A stretch of DNA of 5,377 nt, taken from Bacillota bacterium. GTDB lineage: Bacteria > Bacillota > Clostridia > Lachnospirales > Lachnospiraceae. The stretch lies in assembly GCA_023428655.1 (NCBI GenBank), contig JAEYXC010000218.1, forward strand, positions 1 through 5,377, in the 5' to 3' direction. A program made the position numbers and the translations under genes. The notes below the pieces were generated by a model that saw nothing but the letters and a program-made list of their open reading frames with translations, made no database searches and was not told where the DNA came from. Each line of letters begins with the position of its first letter. Within the stretch, counting starts at the first letter, position 1. Shown one piece after another: positions 1 to 5,377 of this stretch.

Positions 1-92
1 CTGTATAGGGAGTAGTTTAAATGCATCACTCAACAGTCGCGGTTTAGTAACCTGGGTATGCATGCCATCATTATGGTTACAAGACTTTTCAG
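1..92 (+). promoter_or_regulatory. yybP-ykoY family (Mn2+-sensing) riboswitch aptamer, 5' edge at or beyond window start
   Basis: Seen: GGGAGTAG at 8-15, CAACA at 31-35, ATGCC at 62-66 and ACAAGAC at 79-85 occur in the order expected of yybP-ykoY aptamers, which begin with GGGGAGUAG and end with GCAAGACC. A closing helix can be drawn between 1-8 and 85-92, with six of eight positions paired (C1-G92, U2-A91, G3-C90, A5-U88, A7-U86, G8-C85). Internal helices are ATGCAT 21-26 with 58-63, GGTT 41-44 with AACC 49-52, and CCAT 65-68 with ATGG 73-76. Known: this RNA family binds Mn2+ and often precedes Mn2+ exporters, including P-type ATPases. Inferred: it is an ON switch for the ATPase that follows. 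The promoter lies upstream of the window. The match is from memory of the consensus, not from a covariance search. Confidence 0.82.
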
Positions 93-141
93 TTATCTAT
101 TTCACATGTTTTGAAATAGAGGGTTGAAAAGTCTTTTTTTT
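81..141 (+). terminator. Riboswitch expression platform: intrinsic terminator in the ATPase leader
   Basis: The outer stem AAGACTTTTCA (81-91) pairs perfectly with TGAAAAGTCTT (125-135). The inner stem CTATTTCA (97-104) pairs perfectly with TGAAATAG (112-119). The two are separated by a 5 x 5 internal loop (92-96 and 120-124), and the apical loop is 7 nt (105-111). An uninterrupted run of eight T (134-141) follows, the classic intrinsic terminator layout. The 5' arm overlaps the 3' strand of the aptamer closing helix (85-92), so aptamer P1 and terminator exclude each other. Metal binding should therefore favour readthrough into the ATPase gene. The hairpin ends 30 nt before the start codon, so the switch is more likely transcriptional than translational. 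Confidence 0.87.
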
Positions 142-171
142 GTGTCCATACAGAAAACAAGGAGGAAATGA

Positions 172-2775
172 ATGCAGCAGTGGTATAAGAAGACAATGGA
201 AGAGATTCTACAGGAGCAAAAGCTCTCTCTGGAGGGCCTGACCTCTGAGCAGGCAAAAAGGATTCGGAGTGAAGTGGGTGAGAATGTATTACAGGAAGCT
301 AAGAAGAAAAGTGCACTTCGGATATTTATAGAACAGTTTAAAGATATGCTGGTCATAATATTAATTGTGGCAGCAGTGATATCTATGTTTTCGGCACATA
401 TCGAGAGCACCATCGTTATTGTATCTGTAATTATCTTGAATGCATTACTAGGAACCATTCAGCATATAAAGGCTGAGAAATCCTTAGAAAGCCTAAAGCA
501 ATTGTCATCTCCGAATGCGAAGGTATTGCGAGATGGAAAGAAGCTTGAACTTCCTTCCAGAGAAGTTGTGCCCGGCGATATTTTATTGCTGGAAGCCGGT
601 GATTTAGTAGCAGCAGACGGTAGAATTATTAAGAACTTTTCCTTGCAGGTGAATGAAAGCTCATTAACCGGAGAATCCACGAATGTTGATAAGAGTGATG
701 AAGTAATCACACAAGAGGTTGCTCTGGGCGACCGGGTTAATATGGTCTATTCCGGAAGCCTCGTTACTTATGGCCGTGCCAATGTTCTCGTTACTGAGAC
801 AGGTATGAATACAGAGATCGGAAAGATCGCCGGACTGATGAATGCCACGACGGAGAAAAAGACTCCGTTACAAATCAGTCTTGATAATTTCAGTAAGAAA
901 TTAGCACTGATTATTATGATAATCAGTGGATTGGTTTTTGCCTTAAGCATCTATCGCCAAATGCCTTTTCTGGACGCGATGATGTTTGCGGTGGCATTAG
1001 CAGTAGCCGCTATTCCGGAAGCACTGGGCTCAATTGTCACCATCGTGCAGGCAATTGGAACTCAGAAGATGGCAAAGGAGCAAGCAATCATTAAAGAATT
1101 GAAGGCGGTAGAAAGCCTTGGATCGGTCTCCGTAGTCTGCTCCGATAAGACAGGTACACTGACTCAGAACAAAATGACAGTACAGCAGATTTATATCGGT
1201 GAAGAAACGCTGAATTTTGATGAGATCGATCTGAAAAACCAATTACATCGATATCTTCTCTATGATGCAATACTAACCAATGATGCATCCTTTCACAATG
1301 GTGTTGCAATTGGCGATCCGACCGAATATGCATTGCTGGAGATGGCACGTAAGGTTCAGGTCATGGATGAGGAGATCCGTGAAATGATGCCAAGGCTGGA
1401 AGAGCTGCCCTTTGATTCGGATCGTAAGCTAATGAGTACCAAATACGAGCTGAGAGGTATTCCGACGATATTAACAAAGGGTGCTCTGGATGTTCTTCTG
1501 GACAGGACCGTTAAAATCCGTACTTATGAAGGTGTTCGTGATATTACGGAGCAGGATATTAGAAATATTCAAGAGAAAAATCGTATCTTCTCAGAGAATG
1601 GGTTACGTGTTCTGGCCTTTGCATATAAGGAAGTGAAGAAGGATGACCTGTTAACCTTTGAGAATGAGAGGGATTATATTTTTATCGGCTTAATCTCTAT
1701 GATAGATCCTCCGAGAGAGGAGTCAAAAGCAGCTGTGGCAGATGCTAAGCGAGCAGGGATTCGTACCGTTATGATTACGGGGGACCATAAAATCACAGCA
1801 GTAGCCATTGCCAAGCAAATAGGAATATATGAGGAAGGAGGTCTGGCATACACCGGAGCAGAGTTGGATGCTATGACAGAGGAAGAGCTTGATCGTAAGA
1901 TTGAGGATATCCATGTATATGCCCGAGTTTCTCCCGAGAATAAAATACGTATCGTTTCTGCATGGCAGAAGCGAGGGAAAATAGTAGCAATGACCGGTGA
2001 TGGTGTCAATGATGCACCTGCATTGAAGAAAGCAGATATTGGTGTGGCAATGGGAATCACCGGCACTGAAGTATCCAAGGATGCTGCAGCGATGATATTA
2101 TCCGATGATAACTTTGCGACCATTATCAAGGCGGTTGCAAATGGTAGAAATGTTTACCGTAATATCAGAAATGCAATCCAGTTTCTGCTCTCCGGAAATA
2201 TGGCGGGAATTTTAACGGTATTATATACATCAATTATGGCATTACCGGTTCCGTTTAAGCCGGTACACCTGCTGTTTATCAACCTTCTGACCGATTCCCT
2301 GCCGGCCATTGCTATTGGTATGGAGCCACCGGAGGATAATCTGCTTTCACAGAAGCCAAGGGATCCTAAGACCGGAATTTTGACAAAGGAATTCTTATTA
2401 ACACTATTCCTTCAGGGTGGTTTAATCGCCGTTAGTACCATGATCGCATTTTATATCGGTTATCAAGGCGGAAATGAGATAGTAGCGAGTACTATGGCCT
2501 TTGCAACCTTGACAATGGCAAGATTATTCCATGGCTTCAATTGTCGAAGCGGACAATCAATATTCCACATTGGGTTTTCCAAGAATCGATATAGCTTATT
2601 GGCATTTCTCATGGGTGTAATCTTTTTGAATTTAGTTCTTTTTGTGCCGATCCTAAAAAGAGTATTTTCCGTATCGGATTTAACCGGGATGCAGATTGGT
2701 ATGATATATTTATTGGCTATCATACCCTCCATTGTAATCCAAATTGGTAAATTAGTCAGAAAGTATATGAAATAA
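172..2775 (+). CDS. P-type (P2) cation-transporting ATPase, probable Mn2+/Ca2+ exporter
   Basis: An 867-aa integral membrane ion pump that would couple ATP hydrolysis to cation export. The start is ATG 172, 6 nt after GGAGG (161-165); the ATG at 168 runs into a stop after six codons. Visible in order: N-terminal cation-ATPase domain (about 12-45), M1-M2 (about 58-96), actuator domain with TGES (166-169), M3-M4 (about 243-293), phosphorylation motif DKTGT with D325, nucleotide-binding KGA (436-438), TGD (536-538), hinge TGDGVNDAP (608-616), then six C-terminal helices (about 668-860). M6 carries N704 and D708 in NLLTDSLPA, equivalent to the Ca2+ ligand region of SERCA. M4 keeps the glutamate (E283) but reads PEALG instead of the common PEGLP. 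No CPx motif or Cys/His-rich metal domain is present, which argues against a Cu/Zn/Cd pump. Full length, no frameshift. The Mn2+ riboswitch upstream favours Mn2+ as the physiological substrate; Ca2+ cannot be excluded from sequence. Confidence 0.95.
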   Translation: MQQWYKKTMEEILQEQKLSLEGLTSEQAKRIRSEVGENVLQEAKKKSALRIFIEQFKDMLVIILIVAAVISMFSAHIESTIVIVSVIILNALLGTIQHIKAEKSLESLKQLSSPNAKVLRDGKKLELPSREVVPGDILLLEAGDLVAADGRIIKNFSLQVNESSLTGESTNVDKSDEVITQEVALGDRVNMVYSGSLVTYGRANVLVTETGMNTEIGKIAGLMNATTEKKTPLQISLDNFSKKLALIIMIISGLVFALSIYRQMPFLDAMMFAVALAVAAIPEALGSIVTIVQAIGTQKMAKEQAIIKELKAVESLGSVSVVCSDKTGTLTQNKMTVQQIYIGEETLNFDEIDLKNQLHRYLLYDAILTNDASFHNGVAIGDPTEYALLEMARKVQVMDEEIREMMPRLEELPFDSDRKLMSTKYELRGIPTILTKGALDVLLDRTVKIRTYEGVRDITEQDIRNIQEKNRIFSENGLRVLAFAYKEVKKDDLLTFENERDYIFIGLISMIDPPREESKAAVADAKRAGIRTVMITGDHKITAVAIAKQIGIYEEGGLAYTGAELDAMTEEELDRKIEDIHVYARVSPENKIRIVSAWQKRGKIVAMTGDGVNDAPALKKADIGVAMGITGTEVSKDAAAMILSDDNFATIIKAVANGRNVYRNIRNAIQFLLSGNMAGILTVLYTSIMALPVPFKPVHLLFINLLTDSLPAIAIGMEPPEDNLLSQKPRDPKTGILTKEFLLTLFLQGGLIAVSTMIAFYIGYQGGNEIVASTMAFATLTMARLFHGFNCRSGQSIFHIGFSKNRYSLLAFLMGVIFLNLVLFVPILKRVFSVSDLTGMQIGMIYLLAIIPSIVIQIGKLVRKYMK

Positions 2776-3080
2776 ATGAAGTGATGAAGGCTGATAACAG
2801 GCTATATTATGCGCCATTTTAGAGATAATTTATATGGAACCATGTTGATATGGGTGTTTTCCATAATAATGAAAATTGTATACTTGGTTATCCTACAAAC
2901 GGCTGGGTTTTCTTTCCTATAAAAGAAAACCCGGCCTCTTGTATTCCTGGACATCAAAAACGAACTGCCGGTTTATTCGCTGAGATCATTCCACCATACA
3001 ATAGAGGTAGATGTTTGTGTAAACAAAGTTGCTCTTTTTTAAGAACTGGAAAGCCTACTTACATAATTTTTTAATACTAC
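2776..3080. other. Intergenic region, no gene supported
   Basis: About 300 bases between the ATPase and the promoter of the next unit. They contain an imperfect hairpin at 2834-2864 (ATGGAA/TTCCAT and CCAT/ATGG around a 6-nt loop, with a 5-nt bulge) and the strong hairpin at 2901-2936 listed separately. A 74-codon open frame (2850-3074) crosses the strong hairpin, has no convincing ribosome binding site, and its translation lacks recognisable domain features, so I do not call it. Nothing else is recognisable on either strand. Confidence 0.6.
2901..2936 (+). terminator. Long hairpin, probable transcription terminator of the ATPase gene
   Basis: The 15-nt arm GGCTGGGTTTTCTTT (2901-2915) pairs with AAAGAAAACCCGGCC (2922-2936), with a single G-U pair and a 6-nt loop. 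It lies 125 nt after the ATPase stop and before the next promoter, so ending that transcript is the obvious role. The tail (TCTTGTATT) is only a weak U tract, and the opposite strand is no better. It may therefore act as a weak terminator or as a 3'-end stabilising stem. Confidence 0.65.
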
Positions 3081-3109
3081 TTGCAAAACTAAATATTTAG
3101 GCATATAAT
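3081..3109 (+). promoter_or_regulatory. Sigma-A type promoter of the small ORF-repressor unit
   Basis: The -35 element TTGCAA (3081-3086) and a perfect -10 TATAAT (3104-3109) are exactly 17 bp apart. The expected transcription start is about 3115-3118. The next coding signal is the ribosome binding site at 3157-3161, giving a 5' leader of roughly 50 nt. The palindrome at 3119-3134 covers the start region, so a bound repressor would block initiation. Confidence 0.8.
3089..3100. repeat. 12-bp perfect palindrome in the promoter spacer
   Basis: CTAAATATTTAG is its own reverse complement and sits between the -35 and -10 elements. Together with the following G it contains TTTAGG (3096-3101), the same half-site found 23 bp further on in the main operator. 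It may be a second, weaker repressor site, or chance in AT-rich DNA. Confidence 0.4.
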
Positions 3110-3118
3110 ATAATTAAA

Positions 3119-3134
3119 TTTAGGTATACCTAAA
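3119..3134. promoter_or_regulatory. Probable DtxR-family (MntR/SloR-like) operator
   Basis: TTTAGGTATACCTAAA is a perfect 16-bp inverted repeat about 10 bp downstream of the -10 box, at the expected transcription start. Its TTAGG...CCTAA arms resemble DtxR/IdeR-class boxes (TTAGGTTAG-type). The gene for a DtxR-family protein lies in the same transcription unit. The natural model is metal-dependent autorepression. Binding by this particular protein is inferred, not shown. Confidence 0.75.
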
Positions 3135-3166
3135 AATAATATGTTAAAGTACAGATGGAGGTAATT

Positions 3167-3271
3167 ATGGATGCTTATATTAAACGACAATTTCGCCGGA
3201 AAATGCCAGTTCTAATTACCACAGCACTCGTTGTCCTGATGGGGAATTTGGCAAGGATATTCGTAGGATAA
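3167..3271 (+). CDS. 34-aa small membrane peptide, or stump of a truncated transporter gene
   Basis: A short ORF, the first behind the metal-type operator. ATG 3167 follows GGAGG (3157-3161) by 5 nt, a strong ribosome binding site. The peptide has a very basic N-terminus (K6, R7, R10, R11, K12), then a hydrophobic stretch from M13 to G34 that could form one membrane helix with the N-terminus inside by the positive-inside rule. It ends at TAA, 57 nt before the repressor start, and is probably co-transcribed with it. I do not recognise a family with confidence. Two readings compete. It may be a genuine small protein of a metal regulon, comparable in position and size, but not in sequence, to E. 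coli MntS. Or it may be the N-terminal remnant of a multi-helix transporter: its end, GNLARIFVG, recalls the first helix of MATE exporters (compare NLVDRIFVG-like segments). No downstream transporter sequence survives in the 57-bp gap. Confidence 0.5.
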   Translation: MDAYIKRQFRRKMPVLITTALVVLMGNLARIFVG

Positions 3272-3328
3272 ACCTTGGATATGCCTGGTAATAATAGAAT
3301 TAGGTTTTAAAATACGGAGGGAAATAGA

Positions 3329-3985
3329 ATGACACCAAATAAAGAGGATTATTTAGCTGCAATCTATAAGCTCGGTGGCTTAGAGGAGTTGGTGAATAAC
3401 AAACAGATTTCGGAAATGCTTCAGATTGCGCCTGCATCGGTAACAGAAATGCTTGGAAAGCTGAAGCGGGAGGGTCTGATCATATATGAGCCCTACAAGG
3501 GTTCACGCTTGACAGAGGAGGGTGTCCGTGCTGCTATAACTCTCGTGCGGGGACATCGCCTCTGGGAAGTATTTTTAATGAGGCACCTGGGATATTCCTG
3601 GAGTGAGGCTCATGAGGATGCAGAGCTTTTAGAGCATATTACTCCCTCCCGGTTAACCGCTCGGTTGGATCAGTTTCTGAATTATCCCGCCTATTGTCCT
3701 CACGGGAGTGCGATTCCGCTTCCCGATGGGCAGATCAATCGTATTCCGATGCAGCCTCTGAGCCAACTTCCAATTGGTGCAACCTCCCGTATCCGTCGTG
3801 TGACAGAAGAGAAGGAGCTGTTGGATTATCTTCAGGAGACAGGCCTTGCAATCGGAGACTCAGTTCATGTTGTCAAGGCTGCTGCATACGAAGGGCCGCT
3901 AACACTGAATCTGGATGGCAAGCGTGTTCAAGTAAGTCATAAGGCTGCTTGTCAAATCTATGTAGATCAGAAAGAAGGATTTTAG
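3329..3985 (+). CDS. DtxR-family metal-dependent repressor, Mn2+ type (MntR/SloR/ScaR-like)
   Basis: A 218-aa cytoplasmic transcriptional repressor expected to bind DNA as a dimer when loaded with Mn2+ or Fe2+. ATG 3329 lies 8 nt after GGAGG (3316-3320). The N-terminus MTPNKEDYL is characteristic of the SloR/ScaR branch. Domains: winged helix-turn-helix (about 1-62, recognition region around APASVTEMLGKLKREGL at 34-50), dimerisation and metal-binding domain (about 64-135), and a C-terminal FeoA/SH3-like domain (about 141-214), a length typical of SloR, ScaR and DtxR rather than the shorter B. subtilis MntR. Candidate ligands are D7, H76, E99, E102 and H103 at one site and E80, C123 and H125 at the other, the positions I recall for ScaR/SloR. 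Asp at 7 and Glu at 99, where DtxR/IdeR have Met and Cys, favour Mn2+ over Fe2+. Position 160, which I recall as an Asp ligand in ScaR, is Glu here. It probably represses its own promoter through 3119-3134; other targets, such as uptake genes, would be elsewhere. Confidence 0.93.
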   Translation: MTPNKEDYLAAIYKLGGLEELVNNKQISEMLQIAPASVTEMLGKLKREGLIIYEPYKGSRLTEEGVRAAITLVRGHRLWEVFLMRHLGYSWSEAHEDAELLEHITPSRLTARLDQFLNYPAYCPHGSAIPLPDGQINRIPMQPLSQLPIGATSRIRRVTEEKELLDYLQETGLAIGDSVHVVKAAAYEGPLTLNLDGKRVQVSHKAACQIYVDQKEGF

Positions 3986-4015
3986 TTTCTATATTTAATA
4001 ATCTTTCCCTTTATT

Positions 4016-4039
4016 GACTCCCGTAAGGGTGTCTTTTTT
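4016..4039 (+). terminator. Intrinsic terminator after the repressor gene
   Basis: GACTCCC (4016-4022) and GGGTGTC (4027-4033) form a stem with one T-T mismatch and a GTAA tetraloop, followed by six T (4034-4039). It begins 31 nt after the repressor stop codon and should close the small ORF-repressor transcript. Confidence 0.8.
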
Positions 4040-4467
4040 ATACAGGGTAGGAGGAGTCTATTTTATTTTTAAGAAAGTAGTACGAAGAGCCAATTAACCT
4101 GGAGAGCAGGAAAAAGCTGATGTTAGTTCCTTCTCTTAGCTGCAGGTCAAGATTGGTGGCTCAGGAGAGTATTATTGTACTAATTGCAAAGAAGGAAGAA
4201 AGAGCAGTAATAAAAGAATTGAGTTTTTTAATTCTTTATGTTACTATCATTTTGACAAAGAAGTTTATTTGGCATCGGACCCAAGAACGAATGAGAAGGA
4301 AAGCCAGAGTGTTATGTTTTGGTTTGTTCGAGTAGGTGGTAAGGGAAAGATGAGCAATATATGAGGAATAAAAGCACTATTTATGTGTTGCAGAGGTAGT
4401 GTATTTATAGTATTTATAATATACAATGTTATACGAGTAGATTAATGTGAAAAAGGGGTTAAAGAAC
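4040..4467. other. Intergenic region, no gene supported
   Basis: More than 400 AT- and purine-rich bases between the terminator and the LacI-type gene. A 71-codon frame (4120-4335) has only a poor upstream AGG-like site and a translation without recognisable domains. A second open frame (4140-4364) would encode a segment with one CxxC pair (YYCTNC) but has no usable start until very near its end. They overlap in different frames and neither is convincing, though a decayed gene cannot be excluded. An AT-rich hairpin (AAAGAATT 4213-4220 with AATTCTTT 4230-4237) is present. The 3' part holds the probable promoter of the next gene. Confidence 0.5.
4388..4420 (+). promoter_or_regulatory. Candidate promoter region of the LacI-family gene
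   Basis: TTGCAG (4388-4393) is a good -35 element. The sequence 17 bp later is TATTTA (4411-4416), and a perfect TATAAT (4415-4420) sits at a less favourable 21-bp spacing. The interval contains a tandem direct repeat of GTATTTATA (4401-4409 and 4410-4418). Its AT-rich, partly symmetrical end (4410-4424, GTATT...TATAC) could be a regulatory site, but this is weak. Which -10 is used cannot be decided by eye. Confidence 0.4.
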
Positions 4468-5377
4468 TTGGTTACTCTAAAAGAATTAGCGAGGATGTGC
4501 AATGTTTCAACATCCACAATATCAAATATACTGAACGGCAAGCCGAAGGTAAGTGAAGAAACCAGGCAGAGAGTAATGGAGGTGGTTAGGCAGACCGGTT
4601 ACCAGCCTAATTATTTTGCCCAGGGTATGCGGATGCAAAAGACAAGAACGATAGGTATCATTGTTGAGGACTTGAATGAATTCAGTACCACACCGATGGT
4701 AGAAGCGACCATGGCATATTGTGAGGATAAAAACTACCGCACAATTCTATTGAATATGCGTCTTTATGATAAGTGGCAGGATACATGGTACGATGATGAG
4801 AACAAATTACAGTCAGTCTTACAGCCTACCATCCGCGAGTTGTTATCCTATAAGGTGGATGGAATAATGTATATCGCCGGCCATTGCCGTGTGGTTAATT
4901 GTTTTCCGGAGCATTTTGACATTCCGGCTATTGTAGTATATGCCATCTCCAAAGCACCAGGATTTCCATCCGTTGTCCTTGATGATGAAAAGGGTGGATA
5001 TGATATGACAAAATATCTGATCGGGATGGGACATCGGAAAATTGGTCTGATTGCAGGCGCCGAGGAAAATCTTCATACGCAAAAACGAAGCTTGGGCTAC
5101 CAACGGGTTTTGTTCGAGGAACAGATATTATACAATCCTGATCTGATTATATATGGTGATTGGACCAGACAGTCCGGATATGAGGGAGCTAAGAAGCTGA
5201 TAGAAGAAGGAGTAACTGCGATTTTTTGTATGAATGATACAATGGCAGCCGGAGCCTATGACTATCTCTATGAGCATGATATCAAGATAGGGCAGGACGT
5301 CTCAGTGGTTGGTTATGATAACAAAGAAATATCCGAATATCTGAGACCCAAGCTCACAACAAATGATCTTAGACTTC
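4468..5377 (+). CDS. LacI/GalR-family transcriptional regulator, 3' end cut by window
   Basis: The first 303 codons of a protein whose family is usually about 330-350 aa; the C-terminus is beyond the window. I chose TTG 4468 because AAGGGG (4453-4458) lies 9 nt upstream and the helix-turn-helix then begins at residue 3, as is usual (VTLKELARMCNVS). An in-frame GTG at 4447 would add seven residues (MKKGLKN) but has a poorer site. Seen: HTH 3-22 (NVSTSTISNILNG), hinge region 44-58, then a periplasmic-binding-protein-like effector domain from about 60, with GHRKIGLIAG (188-197), FCMNDTMAAGAY (253-264) and VSVVGYDN (278-285). Such proteins normally sense a sugar or related small molecule and control nearby uptake or catabolic genes. 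Neither ligand nor targets can be named from this window. The hinge has Met (M54) where most family members have the leucine that inserts into the operator minor groove. Confidence 0.93.
   Translation, partial: MVTLKELARMCNVSTSTISNILNGKPKVSEETRQRVMEVVRQTGYQPNYFAQGMRMQKTRTIGIIVEDLNEFSTTPMVEATMAYCEDKNYRTILLNMRLYDKWQDTWYDDENKLQSVLQPTIRELLSYKVDGIMYIAGHCRVVNCFPEHFDIPAIVVYAISKAPGFPSVVLDDEKGGYDMTKYLIGMGHRKIGLIAGAEENLHTQKRSLGYQRVLFEEQILYNPDLIIYGDWTRQSGYEGAKKLIEEGVTAIFCMNDTMAAGAYDYLYEHDIKIGQDVSVVGYDNKEISEYLRPKLTTNDLRL

Noticed and set aside
1674..2129. Long minus-strand open frame (151 aa) inside the ATPase gene
   Set aside because: It is an antisense shadow of the strongly supported ATPase, with no ribosome binding site or domain logic.
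2850..3074. 74-aa open frame on the + strand starting MGVFHNNENC
   Set aside because: It runs through the strong terminator-like hairpin, lacks a ribosome binding site and shows no domain features.
3141..3164. Seven-codon upstream ORF (ATG 3141 to TAA 3162-3164) ending in the leader of the 34-aa ORF
   Set aside because: There is no ribosome binding site upstream and it overlaps the GGAGG of the next ORF; likely chance, although translational coupling is conceivable.
3300..3310. Third TTAGG half-site just before the repressor ribosome binding site
   Set aside because: There is no matching inverted arm and no promoter; a single 5-bp match in AT-rich DNA is not evidence.
4120..4335. 71-aa open frame on the + strand with a hydrophobic middle
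   Set aside because: The upstream site is poor, no promoter is evident, composition follows the AT/purine-rich DNA, and a second open frame of similar length overlaps it.
1..5377. CRISPR arrays, insertion sequences, tRNA or rRNA genes, attachment sites
   Set aside because: I looked for spaced repeats, transposase motifs, terminal inverted repeats and tRNA-like cloverleaves and saw none.

Overview
The window looks like a chromosomal segment from a low-to-mid GC Firmicute, most likely a Clostridia/Lachnospiraceae-type anaerobe. The evidence is the strong GGAGG ribosome binding sites, sigma-A type promoter elements, a yybP-ykoY type leader, a SloR/ScaR-like metal repressor and AT-rich intergenic DNA. 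Taxonomy is an inference from style; no rRNA or other marker gene is present. All recognisable genes are on the + strand.

Region 1 (1-2940) is a metal-efflux unit. The window opens inside what I read as a yybP-ykoY (Mn2+-sensing) riboswitch aptamer. It is followed by a long terminator hairpin with an 8-U tail, then an 867-aa P-type cation ATPase of the P2 (Ca2+/Mn2+-like) class. The 3' strand of the aptamer's closing helix is also the 5' strand of the terminator. This gives a simple logic: metal bound, terminator blocked, exporter made. A long hairpin at 2901-2936 probably ends or protects the transcript.

Region 2 (3081-4039) is a metal-sensing regulatory unit. A near-consensus promoter (TTGCAA, 17 bp, TATAAT) is followed, over its expected start site, by a perfect 16-bp palindrome of DtxR-family type. 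The promoter drives a 34-codon ORF for a small, probably single-pass membrane peptide, which may be a real small protein or the stump of a larger transporter. It then drives a 218-aa DtxR-family repressor whose metal ligands are of the manganese (MntR/SloR/ScaR) type. A terminator follows directly. Autoregulation by the repressor is the natural reading.

Region 3 (4040-4467) has no gene I can support. Region 4 (4468 to the window end) is the first 303 codons of a LacI-family transcription factor that starts with TTG and is cut off by the window edge. Its targets are outside the window, and nothing links it to metal control.

Taken together, the first two regions read as a manganese homeostasis locus with two kinds of sensor side by side. 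An RNA switch turns efflux on when Mn2+ is high, and a protein repressor is expected to turn its own promoter, and probably uptake genes elsewhere, off when Mn2+ is high. The individual parts belong to known families. The least explained element is the 34-aa peptide placed directly behind the metal-type operator.
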